This document shows positions 24,754-34,363 of a stretch of DNA of 64,000 bases, piece by piece (within the stretch, counting starts at the first letter, position 1; every line of letters begins with the position of its first letter). The stretch is taken from NCBI RefSeq assembly GCF_022759505.1, contig NZ_CP094290.1, positions 1-64,000 of the forward strand, read 5' to 3'. Origin of the DNA: Georgenia sp. TF02-10. GTDB taxonomy: Bacteria > Actinomycetota > Actinomycetes > Actinomycetales > Actinomycetaceae. The notes below the pieces were generated by a model that ran no database searches, was not told the origin of the DNA, and worked only from the letters and a program-made list of their open reading frames with translations. The position numbers were made by a program, and so were the translations under genes.

Positions 24754-26222
24754 CGCTTCTCTCCCGTCGCTTCCGCCACCAGGTCGACGCCGTCGCTGGC
24801 GACCACCACCGCCTCGACCAGGTCGCCGACCCGCGCACCCTCGGCGTACCGGACCAGGGTGCTGCCGTCGACCTCCGGGCCCTGGTGGGCCGCCAGCCCC
24901 TCGACGTGGCCGTCCACGCCCGGCGCGACGTCCTCGACCAGCACCTCGACGGTCGTGCCGACGCGGTCCTCGGCGCGCTCGGCGTTGAGCTCGGTGACCA
25001 GGTCGGTGACGTGCGCCACCCGGGCACGGATCTCGTCGTCGTCGTGCTTGTCGTCGAAGCCGGCGGCCTCGGTGCCGTCCTCGTCGGAGTAGCCGAAGAC
25101 ACCGGTGACGTCCATCCGGGCGGCGACCAGGAAGTCGCAGAGCACTTGGAAGTCGTGCTCGGTCTCGCCGGGGAAGCCGACGATGACGTTCGACCGCACG
25201 CCCGCCTCCGGCGCCAGCGCCCGCACCTGCTCGAGCAGGCCGAGGAAGCTGTCGGGGTCGCCGAAGCGGCGCATCCGCCGCAGCACGGTGGGGCTCGCGT
25301 GCTGGAACGAGAGGTCGAAGTACGGCGCGACGCCCGGCGTCGTCGCGATCGCCTCGATCAGGCCCGGCCTGGTCTCGGCCGGCTGCAGGTAGGAGACGCG
25401 CACCCGGTCGACGCCGTCGACGGCCGCCAGCTCCGGCAGCAGCGTCTCGAGCAGCCGCAGGTCGCCGAGGTCCTTGCCGTAGGAGGTGGAGTTCTCGGAG
25501 ACGAGGAACAGCTCCCGCGCGCCCTGGCCGGCGAGCCACGCCGCCTCGGCGAGCACGTCGGAGGGGCGCCGGCTGACGAAGGAGCCGCGGAAGGTCGGGA
25601 TCGCGCAGAACGTGCACCGGCGGTCGCAGCCGCTGGCGAGCTTGAGCGCCGCCATCGGTCCGCTGTCGAGCCGCGCGCGGGCCTCGAGGGTCGCCGGCGC
25701 GGCCGCGGGCCGGTCGGCCGGGCTGATCGGCAGCAGCTTGCGGCGGTCGCGCGGCGTGTGCGGGTGTGGCCGCTCCCCCGCCACGATCGAGCGGAGCCGC
25801 GACGCGATGTCGGTGTAGTCGTCGAACCCGAGCACCGCGTCGGCCTCGGGCAGCGACTCGGCCAGCTCGGCGCCGTACCGCTCCGCGAGGCACCCGACGG
25901 CGACCACGGCCCGGGGTCGGCCCGACTCCTTGAGGTCCGCGGCCTCCAGCAGGGTGTCGATCGAGTCCTTCTTGGCGGCGTCGACGAACCCGCAGGTGTT
26001 GACCACCACCGTGTCGGCGGCCTCGGGGTCGTCGACCAGGGCGAACCCGTCGGCGGCCAGGCGGCCGGCGAGCTCCTCGGAGTCGACGTCGTTGCGCGCG
26101 CAGCCGAGGGTCAGCAGCGCGACCGCGAGCGGGGCGGAGCCGTCGGCGGGCGTGCCGGTGCCGGGCGTGCCGGTGCCGGGTGTGCCGGTGCCGGGTTCGG
26201 GGCTGGTCTCGGTGGTCGTCAT
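24750..26222 (-). CDS. rimO: Ribosomal protein S12 methylthiotransferase RimO
   Basis: A 490-residue radical-SAM methylthiotransferase that modifies an aspartate of ribosomal protein S12. The N-terminal UPF0004 domain provides three cluster cysteines ([37 protein letters not shown]). The radical SAM domain has [15 protein letters not shown] (CxxxCxxC). A TRAM domain closes the protein. ATG 26222 ([11 protein letters not shown]) is chosen over longer frames, whose N-termini translate the repeat array upstream. Residues about 10-25 are a GTGTP low-complexity repeat encoded by a 15-bp tandem repeat, unusual for this enzyme. It is the first gene of a coupled pair with pgsA. Confidence 0.93.
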   Translation of the reverse strand: MTTTETSPEPGTGTPGTGTPGTGTPADGSAPLAVALLTLGCARNDVDSEELAGRLAADGFALVDDPEAADTVVVNTCGFVDAAKKDSIDTLLEAADLKESGRPRAVVAVGCLAERYGAELAESLPEADAVLGFDDYTDIASRLRSIVAGERPHPHTPRDRRKLLPISPADRPAAAPATLEARARLDSGPMAALKLASGCDRRCTFCAIPTFRGSFVSRRPSDVLAEAAWLAGQGARELFLVSENSTSYGKDLGDLRLLETLLPELAAVDGVDRVRVSYLQPAETRPGLIEAIATTPGVAPYFDLSFQHASPTVLRRMRRFGDPDSFLGLLEQVRALAPEAGVRSNVIVGFPGETEHDFQVLCDFLVAARMDVTGVFGYSDEDGTEAAGFDDKHDDDEIRARVAHVTDLVTELNAERAEDRVGTTVEVLVEDVAPGVDGHVEGLAAHQGPEVDGSTLVRYAEGARVGDLVEAVVVASDGVDLVAEATGEKR

Positions 26223-26268
26223 GGCTGACCGCCAGTATGGCGGCTCCCCGATCCCCCGCGCGAAACGC

Positions 26269-26520
26269 CGACCCGGCTCGTCTCTGCGCGCCACGAGGCT
26301 CGACCCGGCTCGTCTCTGCGCGCCACGAGGCTCGACCCGTCGCATCTCTGCGCGCCACGAGGCTCGACCCGGCTCATCTCTGCAGCGCAACGTGCAGAAA
26401 TGAGCCGGGTCGGCGCGGTTTCGTTGCAGAAATCAGCCGGGTCGGCACCTTCTGCGTGCAGAGATCAGCCGGGTCAGCACCTTCTGCGTGCAGAGATGAG
26501 CCGGGTCGGCGTCTTGTCAG
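26269..26520. repeat. Array of four direct and four inverted 32-bp repeats
   Basis: Left half: units beginning CGACCCGGCT at 26269, 26301, 26333 and 26365. The first three are 32 bp and nearly identical (CGACCCGGCTCGTCTCTGCG, then CGCCACGAGGCT); the third varies by a few bases. Right half: units beginning TGCAGA at 26393, 26425, 26457 and 26489, also 32 bp apart, carrying the reverse complement of the same core (GAGCCGGGTCG). The whole array forms an imperfect palindrome of about 250 bp. It fills the gap between rimO and the RodZ-like gene and touches the stop of the latter. Confidence 0.85.
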
Positions 26521-28193
26521 GGGGCGGGGATCGCCTTGGTGACCTCGGCGCCGGTCTCGCCGAGCGGCTCCGGGTCCTGGCCGTCGACCGAGATCTCGAC
26601 CGAGCCGTCGGAGCTCCACACCCGCACCGGCGGGACGACCTCGAGCTCCGCGGTCTGCCCGAAGGCGAGCGGGCCGTCGAGGACGATGTCGCCGCTCCCG
26701 TCGCGGACGACGAGCCGGGCGCCGCCGCCGGAGGCGGTCAGCGTGACCGGGACGGCGGCCGCCTTCTTGGGGCCGTTGGCGATCCCGGCGCTCTGGTTGA
26801 GCGTGTCGACCGAGGAGACCTCGACCGGGCCGTCCATCAGCAGCTTGGCGACCGACCACACCAGCACCGCCGCCATGATCGCCGCCACCAGCACCGACCA
26901 GTTGCGGCCGCCGCGGGTGCCGCGGATCGCCCCGCCGGCGCCGGTCGCGAGCTCGGACTCGAAGACCCGGCGCGGGTCGATGGGGGCGTCGGCGTACTTC
27001 TCGTCGTACGTCGCGACCAGCGGCCCCGCGTCGACGCCGAGCACCCGGGACAGCGTCCGCAGGTGGCCGCGCGCGTAGAAGTCGCCGCCGCAGGGCCCGA
27101 AGTCGTCGACCTCGATCGCCTCGATCACGTGCGGGCGGATCCGCGTCCGCTCCGAGAGCTGGTCGACCGTCAGCCGCAGCCGCTCGCGCGCCGCCTCGAG
27201 CTGGGGCCCGATCACCGGCTCGGCCGCGGGCCGCACCGCCAGGTCGTCGAGGACGACGGTGAGGGCGTGGTCGGGGTCCGCCCCCTCCTCCGGCAGCGCC
27301 CGCAGCTCGGGGTCGAGCCGGAGGGCGTTCGCGCCCACGGTCGGGTGGGTGCCGGTGTGCGCGTCGAGGTTCCGTCGGACCTCGGGCCGGTGCACCTCGA
27401 CCCGCGCGGGCGCGACCACCGGGCGGCCCGGGTCGGGGGCGCCGCCGTCCACGGCCTCGATCTCGTCGGTCGACGCGTCGCCGTCGACGGCCGGGATCGA
27501 GTCGACGGTGTCGGTCTCGTCGGCCAGGCCCGAGGTCGCAGCCGGGTCGGAGGTGTCGGAGGTGTCGGAGGGGGCGGGACCGGCCATCTCCTCGACCCCG
27601 TCCTCGGGACCCGCCTCGCCCTCGTCCTCGGCCAGCCCCGGCACGACCTCCACCACGTCGGCGCGGCCGTCGGCCAGCGCGGCCAGCTCGTCGCTCAGGC
27701 CGGAGCGGTCGGCACCGACCACCCGCGTCGCGAGGGTCAGGGGGACGATCAGCTGCCGGCCGTCGTCGCCGACCACCAGCAGGTGGCCGTCGCGGAGCGC
27801 GCGGCGCGGCAGGTGCTCGAGGCACTCGACGCCGTCCCACGCGATCCCCTGCCAGGTCGCGCCCTTCCGCAGCCGGACCCCGAGCGGGTCGGCCACGAGC
27901 AGCGGCGCGCGGCCGTCGAGCAGTGCCGCCAGGTGCAGCACGGTGACCAGGGCGAGCACCCCGAATGTCGCCCAGTCGAGGGCGCCGCCGTGGTCGAACG
28001 CCCGAAGGGCGAAGGCGACGGCGAGGACGGCGGCGACGGCACCGACGACGCCCGACAGGACGACGTGGCGGCGCACCTCCACCTGCGGCGCCGGCGCGTC
28101 GGGCGGCGCCGCCGCGTGGGCGTCGGGCTGGGTCTCGGGCTGGTTCTCGGGCTGGTTCTCGGGCTGGGTCTCGGGCTGGGTCTCGTCGGTCAT
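26517..28193 (-). CDS. RodZ-like membrane protein with Cro/CI-type HTH
   Basis: A 558-residue protein. An N-terminal (TQPE)n-type low-complexity tail is followed by two transmembrane helices (about 42-90) and a PH-like beta segment. An acidic linker leads to a RodZ-type helix-turn-helix (about 325-395: GPQLEAARERLRLTVDQLS, RIRPHVIEAIE, FYARGHLRTLSRVLG). A further transmembrane helix (SVLVAAIMAAVLVWSVAKLL) and a C-terminal extracellular beta domain complete it. RodZ links MreB to the membrane in rods. The HTH-TM-beta part fits, but the extra N-terminal membrane module is not part of classical RodZ, so a separate role is possible. It follows ftsK by 4 bp. Confidence 0.75.
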   Translation of the reverse strand: MTDETQPETQPENQPENQPETQPDAHAAAPPDAPAPQVEVRRHVVLSGVVGAVAAVLAVAFALRAFDHGGALDWATFGVLALVTVLHLAALLDGRAPLLVADPLGVRLRKGATWQGIAWDGVECLEHLPRRALRDGHLLVVGDDGRQLIVPLTLATRVVGADRSGLSDELAALADGRADVVEVVPGLAEDEGEAGPEDGVEEMAGPAPSDTSDTSDPAATSGLADETDTVDSIPAVDGDASTDEIEAVDGGAPDPGRPVVAPARVEVHRPEVRRNLDAHTGTHPTVGANALRLDPELRALPEEGADPDHALTVVLDDLAVRPAAEPVIGPQLEAARERLRLTVDQLSERTRIRPHVIEAIEVDDFGPCGGDFYARGHLRTLSRVLGVDAGPLVATYDEKYADAPIDPRRVFESELATGAGGAIRGTRGGRNWSVLVAAIMAAVLVWSVAKLLMDGPVEVSSVDTLNQSAGIANGPKKAAAVPVTLTASGGGARLVVRDGSGDIVLDGPLAFGQTAELEVVPPVRVWSSDGSVEISVDGQDPEPLGETGAEVTKAIPAP

Positions 28194-28197
28194 GACG

Positions 28198-30774
28198 TCA
28201 TGCCTCTCCCTGGATCGTCGCGATCACGGAGTCGAGCTCGTCGGGCTTGACCAGGACGTCGCGGGCCTTGGAGCCTTCGCTCGGCCCGACCACGCCCCGG
28301 CTCTCGAGGATGTCCATCAGCCGGCCGGCCTTGGCGAAGCCGACCCGGAGCTTGCGCTGCAGCATCGACGTGGAGCCGAACTGCGTGGAGACGACGAGCT
28401 CGATCGCCTGCACGACGAGGTCGAGGTCGTCGCCGATGTCGTCGTCGAGCACCTTGCCGCCGCCCTGCGGAGCGGTGACGTCCTCACGGTAGGTCGGCTT
28501 GAGCTGGCCCTTGCAGTGCTTGACGACCTGGTGGATCTCCGCCTCGGTCACCCAGCTGCCCTGGACTCTTATCGGCTTCGACGCACCCATCGGCAGGAAC
28601 AGCCCGTCACCCTGGCCGACCAGCTTCTCCGCGCCCGGCTGGTCGAGGATGACCCGGCTGTCGGCCAGCGACGAGGTCGCGAACGCCAGCCGCGACGGCA
28701 CGTTGGCCTTGATCAGGCCGGTGACGACGTCGACCGAGGGGCGCTGGGTCGCGAGCACCAGGTGGATGCCGGCGGCGCGCGCGAGCTGGGTGATCCGGAC
28801 GATCGCGTCCTCGACGTCGCGCGGCGCGACCATCATCAGGTCCGCGAGCTCGTCGACGATGACCAGCAGGTAGGGGTACGGCGTCAGCTGGCGCTCGCTG
28901 CCGGGCGGCACCTCGACCTTCCCCGCACGGACGGCCTTGTTGAAGTCGTCGACGTGGCGGAACCCGAAGTTGGCGAGGTCGTCGTAGCGCAGGTCCATCT
29001 CGCGCACGACCCACTGCAGTGCCTCGGCGGCCTTCTTGGGGTTGGTGATGATCGGCGTGATCAGGTGGGGCACGCCCTCGTAGGCGTTGAGCTCCACCCG
29101 CTTGGGGTCGACCATGATCATCCGCACCTCGTCGGGCGTGGCCCGCATCAGCACCGAGGTGATCATCGAGTTGATGAAGCTGGACTTTCCGGAGCCGGTG
29201 GCGCCGGCGACCAGGAGGTGCGGCATCTTCGCGAGGTTTGCCACGACGAAGCCGCCCTCGACGTCCTTGCCGAGGCCGGACACCATCGGGTGGTGGTCGT
29301 TGCGCGCCGCGTTGGAGCGCAGCACGTCGCCGAGGGAGACGATCTCCTTGTCGGTGTTGGGGATCTCCACACCGACCGCGGACTTGCCCGGGATCGGGCT
29401 GAGGATCCGCACGTCCTCGGAGCCGACGGCGTAGGAGATGTTGCGCGCGACGCCGAGGATCTTCTCGACCTTCACACCGGTGCCGAGCTCGATCTCGTAC
29501 CGGGTGACCGTCGGGCCGCGCGTGTAGCCGGTCACCTGGGCGTCGATGCCGAACTCGTCGAGCACCTGGCTCAGCTTGTCGACGACCGCGTCGCTGGCCT
29601 TCGACCGGGCACGGTGCGGCGAGCCGGGCTTGAGCACGTCGCCGGCCGGCAGCGTGTAGGCGATGTCGCCGGACAGCGCCAGCTGCTCGACGCGCTGCGG
29701 CAGCGGGCTGTGCGGCGGCGGCTCCAGCTCGCCGGTCTCCTCCTGCGCGACGGGGGCCGGCGGCTCCGTCTCGGCGGGGTCCTCGAGCGGGATGTCGATC
29801 GGCTCCCGGAGCTCCATCGACTCCTCGGTGCTGGGTTCGGCCTTGCGGCCGCGCCGCTTCTTCCGCGGCTCGGTGAGCAGCGGGGTGTCGTAGGCCGGGT
29901 CGCCCATCAGCGGGTCGACGGTGTCGTCACCGCCCCGCGCCCGGATCGGCTGCGTCTGCTCGTCCGCGTCGTCGCCGGCGCCGTGCGGGTGGCCCAGCAG
30001 CACGTCGCCGAGCTCGCGCAGCCGGTCGGGCACCCGGTAGAGCGGGGTCGCCGTGATGACGAGGACGCCGAAGAACGCGAGCATCGCGAGCAGCGGGACG
30101 ACGACGTACGACGACCGCAGCAGGTCGAGCAGCAGCGCCGAGACGACGTACCCGACCGCTCCCCCGCCCTCGCGCAGCGGCGAGGTGTCGCCGCTGACCG
30201 GCTCGGGGCTGCCGTTGGCGATGTGGACGATGCCGAGCAGGCCGAACGCGAACGTGGTCCAGCCGATCACCTGCCGGCCGACCGGGCCGTTGCGCACCGG
30301 GTCGCGCATCACCCGCCAGCCGGCGAGGAGGACCAGCAGCGGGACGAACCAGCCGACCTTGCCGACGCTGCCGGCGACGACCGTGCGCACCAGCTCCATC
30401 GCGCCGCCCGGCACCTCGAACCACACGCCCGCGGCGACGACCAGCGCCAGGCCGCACAGCAGCAGCCCGACACCGTCGCGGCGCTGCTCCGGCTCGATCT
30501 CCTTGGCGCCGCCGACGATGCCCCGCACCACGGCTCCGACGCCGTGCGCGATCCCGAGCCACACCGCGGCCAGGGCGCGGGCGAGCGCGGTGAAGAACCG
30601 CGCCACCGGGCCGGGGCCGCTGCGGACGGCACGCGGTGCCGGTCGCCGGGACTTCGTGGCCCGGGACTTGGACGTACTCCGTGGTCGCGAGCTGGTGCCT
30701 GCCTTGCCGCTGCTGCGGCTGGTGGACGTGCTCCGGCTGCGCGACCGCGGCGGGGAAGACGTACGGGTCGCCAT
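28198..30774 (-). CDS. ftsK: DNA translocase FtsK/SpoIIIE
   Basis: An 858-residue FtsK. The N-terminal 50 residues are Ser/Arg-rich. Four transmembrane helices follow (about 80-260), then a linker rich in Glu/Pro. The motor domain has VAGATGSGKSSFINSM (Walker A), LLVIVDELADLMM (Walker B) and ATQRPSVDVVTGLIKANVPS. A C-terminal winged-helix gamma domain (LVVSTQFGSTSMLQRKLRVG) binds orienting sequences. It pumps chromosomal DNA through the division septum. The position upstream of rimO, pgsA and clgR matches actinobacterial gene order. Confidence 0.95.
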   Translation of the reverse strand: MATRTSSPPRSRSRSTSTSRSSGKAGTSSRPRSTSKSRATKSRRPAPRAVRSGPGPVARFFTALARALAAVWLGIAHGVGAVVRGIVGGAKEIEPEQRRDGVGLLLCGLALVVAAGVWFEVPGGAMELVRTVVAGSVGKVGWFVPLLVLLAGWRVMRDPVRNGPVGRQVIGWTTFAFGLLGIVHIANGSPEPVSGDTSPLREGGGAVGYVVSALLLDLLRSSYVVVPLLAMLAFFGVLVITATPLYRVPDRLRELGDVLLGHPHGAGDDADEQTQPIRARGGDDTVDPLMGDPAYDTPLLTEPRKKRRGRKAEPSTEESMELREPIDIPLEDPAETEPPAPVAQEETGELEPPPHSPLPQRVEQLALSGDIAYTLPAGDVLKPGSPHRARSKASDAVVDKLSQVLDEFGIDAQVTGYTRGPTVTRYEIELGTGVKVEKILGVARNISYAVGSEDVRILSPIPGKSAVGVEIPNTDKEIVSLGDVLRSNAARNDHHPMVSGLGKDVEGGFVVANLAKMPHLLVAGATGSGKSSFINSMITSVLMRATPDEVRMIMVDPKRVELNAYEGVPHLITPIITNPKKAAEALQWVVREMDLRYDDLANFGFRHVDDFNKAVRAGKVEVPPGSERQLTPYPYLLVIVDELADLMMVAPRDVEDAIVRITQLARAAGIHLVLATQRPSVDVVTGLIKANVPSRLAFATSSLADSRVILDQPGAEKLVGQGDGLFLPMGASKPIRVQGSWVTEAEIHQVVKHCKGQLKPTYREDVTAPQGGGKVLDDDIGDDLDLVVQAIELVVSTQFGSTSMLQRKLRVGFAKAGRLMDILESRGVVGPSEGSKARDVLVKPDELDSVIATIQGEA

Positions 30775-30986
30775 GCTGCGACCCTACTCATTCGTCACTC
30801 CAGCCACAGGGATCACGGATGCGTGTCGTCACGCCGGATCCGGCGAAGTGAGCAACCGGTAACAAGAACCCGACACGCCGAGAAAATCAAGGTCTAGATC
30901 CGCACCGAGCCGACTCCTAGGGTGCCGGATGGTGCCCCCTCTCGGGCCGCACCTCCCGCAATTCATGCATGGGAAGGGACCACTCG

Positions 30987-33900
30987 GTGAAAATTCTGTC
31001 TCGGGGCCACAGCTTGACGCTCGGCCTCGCCCTCATCGCCGCCGGCCTGGCGGCACCCCCGATGATGAACACCGCGACGGCGGCGCCCAAGCCGGACCCC
31101 ACCGCGGTCGAGAAGATCCGGCAGGCCGCCGACGGCGCCGTGGCACTCCGCACCAACCCCGCGACCGGCAAGGCAGGCATCGTCCGCGCCAAGGCGCGCG
31201 GCGGCGACCTGCTGCCGTCCGTGGCCGCCGACACCGTCGCGGAGGCCAAGGCCAAGGCCGACCGGTACGTCGACCGCTACGCCGCCGACGTGTTCGGCGT
31301 GGAGGCCAGCCAGCTCGAGCCGACCGAGGTCTTCACGGACCGCTACGGCTCCTCGATCACCTTCACCCAGTCCTACGACGGCATCCCCGTCTTCGGCGCC
31401 GAGCTGAAGGCGCACGTCGACAAGAGCGGCCGGCTCACGTCGGTCAACGGCTTCGTCGCGCCCGACGCCGAGGTCGACACCACCGCGACGGTCTCCGAGG
31501 AGCAGGCGACGGCCCGGGCCCTCGGCGCGGTCAAGAGCCGCCCGTCGGGCTACGAGGACGCCCTCCCGGACGCCGTCGCCGACACCCTCGAGGTGCGCTC
31601 GGCCGACCAGGCGATCTACCGGATGGGCTCCACCCGCGGCATCCCGGGCAAGTCCCGGCTCGCGTGGGTGGTCGAGGTCTGGAACCAGGACACGGTCCGC
31701 GAGACCGTCATCCTGGACGCCGCCACCGGCAAGGTCCTCAACCGCTGGTCGATGATGGCGCACGCCCTCGACCGCGAGCTCTACGAGGGGGCCTACGACC
31801 CGGAGAACCTGGTCTGGGAGGAGGGCGACCCGTTCCCGGGCGAGCTCGACGAGGACCAGCAGAACGAGGTCCTCGGCACGGCCGAGGCCTACTGGATGTT
31901 CATGAACACCTTCGGCTACGACGCCTGGGACGGCGAGGGCGGCCAGATGATCACGGTCAACAACGACCCGACCATCAACTGCCCCAACGCCAACTGGAAC
32001 GGCGTCACGACCAACTACTGCACCGGCGTCACCGGTGACGACACGGTCGCGCACGAGTGGGGCCACGCCTACACCGAGTCGACCTCGGGCCTCATCTACC
32101 AGTGGCAGTCGGGCGCGATGAACGAGGCGTACTCCGACATCTGGGGCGAGACGGTCGACATGCTCAACGACCGCCACAACGAGGGCGGCGAGACGCAGGA
32201 CGACCCGGTGCTGCGCACGCCCGGCCAGTGCTCGGACTACACCCGCTCCGCGGTCGACATGGAGATCACCGCCCCGGAGGAGGTCGCCGGTCCCTGTGAG
32301 GCGATCCCGGCGTCCTTCGGCCCGGTGTTCGGCCAGGAGCCCGTGACGGGCACCGCCGTGGTGGCGACCGACGAGGCCAACGAGGAGGGCCCGACGACCA
32401 CCGACGGCTGCACGGCGTACGACAACGCCGACGAGGTCGAGGGCCAGTGGGCCTACGTCGACCGCGGCACCTGCACCTTCCAGGTCAAGGCGGACAACGC
32501 CGTGGCCGCGGGTGCGGTCGGCATCGTGGTCGGCAACACCGAGTCCGGTGCGATGACGTCGATGTCGGGCGTCGCCGACCTCTACGGCGTGATGGTGTCG
32601 TACACGGACGGCGCGAAGTTCAAGGAGGCCGGCGAGCCCGTGTCCTTCGAGATCTCCGCGGTGCCGGCTGACACGGACGAGACGTACCGCTGGCTCTCCG
32701 GCGAGTCCGACCCGGCGTTCGGCGGCGCGATCCGCGACATGTGGAACCCGAACTGCTACGGCGACCCGGGCCGCGTCTCCGACGCCGAGTACACCTGCGA
32801 CGAGGAGTACGACGACGCGGGGGGCGTGCACACCAACTCCGGTGTGGTCAACCGCACCTTCGCGATCCTCGTCGACGGCCTCCCCGGTGTCGTCCAGCCG
32901 ATCGGGCTGGACAAGGCGGCCAACATCTTCTGGCACACGCAGACCAACCACCTGACGCCGACCTCGGGCTTCGCCGAGCTGGCCGACGGCCTGGAGGCCT
33001 CGTGCGCCACGCTGACCGGCCAGGACATCAACGCGGTGACGCTCGGCGAGCCGACGGAGCCCGACGGCTCCGACGGTGCGGCCACGCCCGAGCTGGCCGA
33101 CCCGATCACCGGCGCCGACTGCGCAGCGGTGACCGACGCCATCGCCGAGACCCAGCTGCGGAGGGAGCCCGTGAAGTGCAACTTCCAGCCGCTGCTCGAG
33201 AAGGGTGAGGTCTCCTGCGGCAAGGGCCTCGAGTCGACCACGACCTGGTCGGAGGACTTCGAGGACGGCCTCGAGGGCTGGACCCAGGACCACGAGTTCG
33301 GCAACTACGGCGGGATCGGCTTCCCGCAGCTCGGCGGCGCCGTCCACCACCCGTGGGTGACGACCGACGACATGCCGACGGTCACCGACTACCCCGGTGG
33401 CAGCGGGAGCCGGGCGCCGTCCACGGTCGCCTACGGTGCCGACCCGACGACCGGCAGCTGCGCGGGCGACGAGGACGACGAGTCGTCCCGCAACGGGCTG
33501 ATCTCGCCGGTCATCGAGGTCCCGGAGGGCTTCCAGCCGCGGCTCTCGTTCGACCACCTCGTGGCGACCGAGGCGCTGTACGACGGCGGCAACGTCAAGT
33601 ACAGCACCGACGGCGGGGAGACCTTCGAGGTCGTTCCTGACGACGCGTGGGTGTTCAACGAGCCGCGCGGGGAGCTCGAGACGGCCGCGGCCGGCAACAG
33701 CAACCCGCTGGCCGGCGAGCCCGGCTTCACCGGCACCGACGGCGGCGAGAGCACCGGGTCGTGGGGCACCTCGGTCATCAGCCTGCCGCGGCTCGGCCTG
33801 ATCCCGGGCGACACCGTGCAGTTCCGGTTCGACATGGGTCGCGACGGCTGCAACGGTGTCGACGGCTGGTACGTCGACGACGTCCGGGTGACCATCTGCG

Positions 33901-34220
33901 AGGAGGCCGACGAGGCTCCCGCGAAGGCCAACACCAACACCAAGGTGGTCTCGGTCAAGCCCAAGAAGATCAAGCGCAACAAGCCCTTCACCGTCAAGGT
34001 GAAGGTCAACAGCGCCGACACCCCGAAGGGCAAGGTGCAGATCCGCAAGGGCAAGCGGGTCCTGGCCCGGGGCACGCTCAACAAGAACGGCGTGGTCACC
34101 ATCAAGGTGGGCAAGCGCAAGCTCGCGGTCGGGCGGCACCAGCTGGTCGCCGTCTACCTCGGCAACGCGTCGTTCAAGGCGAGCAGGGACACCTTCCGGG
34201 TGCGGGTGGTCCGCAGGTGA
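30987..34220 (+). CDS. Secreted M4-family metallopeptidase with PA and Ig-like domains
   Basis: A 1077-residue exported peptidase. GTG 30987 is chosen because GGAAGGGA precedes it and the signal peptide (VKILSRGHSLTLGLALIAAG) begins there. An in-frame ATG at 30969 is less likely. The propeptide is an FTP-type domain (YAADVFGVEASQ, SYDGIPVFGAEL). The catalytic domain has HEWGH at 356-360 and NEAYSD with Glu380, the exact thermolysin spacing, and later GGVHTNSGVVNRTF with the catalytic His. Between these lies a PA domain (about 450-560: YVDRGTCTFQVKADNA, AGAVGIVVGN). A sandwich domain (WSEDFEDGLEGW) and a C-terminal basic Ig-like repeat follow. It probably degrades extracellular protein. Confidence 0.93.
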   Translation: MKILSRGHSLTLGLALIAAGLAAPPMMNTATAAPKPDPTAVEKIRQAADGAVALRTNPATGKAGIVRAKARGGDLLPSVAADTVAEAKAKADRYVDRYAADVFGVEASQLEPTEVFTDRYGSSITFTQSYDGIPVFGAELKAHVDKSGRLTSVNGFVAPDAEVDTTATVSEEQATARALGAVKSRPSGYEDALPDAVADTLEVRSADQAIYRMGSTRGIPGKSRLAWVVEVWNQDTVRETVILDAATGKVLNRWSMMAHALDRELYEGAYDPENLVWEEGDPFPGELDEDQQNEVLGTAEAYWMFMNTFGYDAWDGEGGQMITVNNDPTINCPNANWNGVTTNYCTGVTGDDTVAHEWGHAYTESTSGLIYQWQSGAMNEAYSDIWGETVDMLNDRHNEGGETQDDPVLRTPGQCSDYTRSAVDMEITAPEEVAGPCEAIPASFGPVFGQEPVTGTAVVATDEANEEGPTTTDGCTAYDNADEVEGQWAYVDRGTCTFQVKADNAVAAGAVGIVVGNTESGAMTSMSGVADLYGVMVSYTDGAKFKEAGEPVSFEISAVPADTDETYRWLSGESDPAFGGAIRDMWNPNCYGDPGRVSDAEYTCDEEYDDAGGVHTNSGVVNRTFAILVDGLPGVVQPIGLDKAANIFWHTQTNHLTPTSGFAELADGLEASCATLTGQDINAVTLGEPTEPDGSDGAATPELADPITGADCAAVTDAIAETQLRREPVKCNFQPLLEKGEVSCGKGLESTTTWSEDFEDGLEGWTQDHEFGNYGGIGFPQLGGAVHHPWVTTDDMPTVTDYPGGSGSRAPSTVAYGADPTTGSCAGDEDDESSRNGLISPVIEVPEGFQPRLSFDHLVATEALYDGGNVKYSTDGGETFEVVPDDAWVFNEPRGELETAAAGNSNPLAGEPGFTGTDGGESTGSWGTSVISLPRLGLIPGDTVQFRFDMGRDGCNGVDGWYVDDVRVTICEEADEAPAKANTNTKVVSVKPKKIKRNKPFTVKVKVNSADTPKGKVQIRKGKRVLARGTLNKNGVVTIKVGKRKLAVGRHQLVAVYLGNASFKASRDTFRVRVVRR

Positions 34221-34243
34221 CCACCGCCTGACCCTGGCGCAGC

Positions 34244-34290
34244 ACGAAGACGGGCCCCGCTCCTCCTCCGGGAGGGGCGGGGCCCTTCGT
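34244..34290. terminator. Bidirectional terminator between the M4 peptidase and RNase J genes
   Basis: A long hairpin: GGGCCCCGC (34252-34260) pairs with GCGGGGCCC (34277-34285), and an outer ACGAAG/CTTCGT pair extends it. It lies between the convergent stops at 34220 and 34364. Confidence 0.75.
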
Positions 34291-34343
34291 CTGCGCAGTC
34301 TGCGCGGTCTGCGCGGCCTGGGCGGCTTGCGCGGTCTGGGCGG
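34290..34343. repeat. Six-copy 9-bp tandem repeat
   Basis: Six consecutive 9-bp units of the form [TC]-[CT]-TG-[CG]-GC-[AG]-G (TCTGCGCAG, TCTGCGCGG twice, CCTGGGCGG, CTTGCGCGG, TCTGGGCGG). It lies just before the stop of the RNase J gene and after the terminator hairpin. Likely a slippage-prone minisatellite. Confidence 0.7.
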
Positions 34344-34363
34344 CGGAGTCCGGCGACCGGCTG

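Noticed and set aside
26223-26390. Extended N-terminus of RimO
   Set aside because: It translates the repeat array into a repetitive Arg-rich sequence. The conserved protein begins at ATG 26222.
26269-26520. CRISPR array
   Set aside because: The units abut with no unique spacers, reverse orientation midway, and no cas gene is near.
30963-34139. Open frame of about 1060 codons opposite the M4 peptidase
   Set aside because: Antisense shadow with composition-driven residues. The plus strand has the signal peptide and HEWGH motif.
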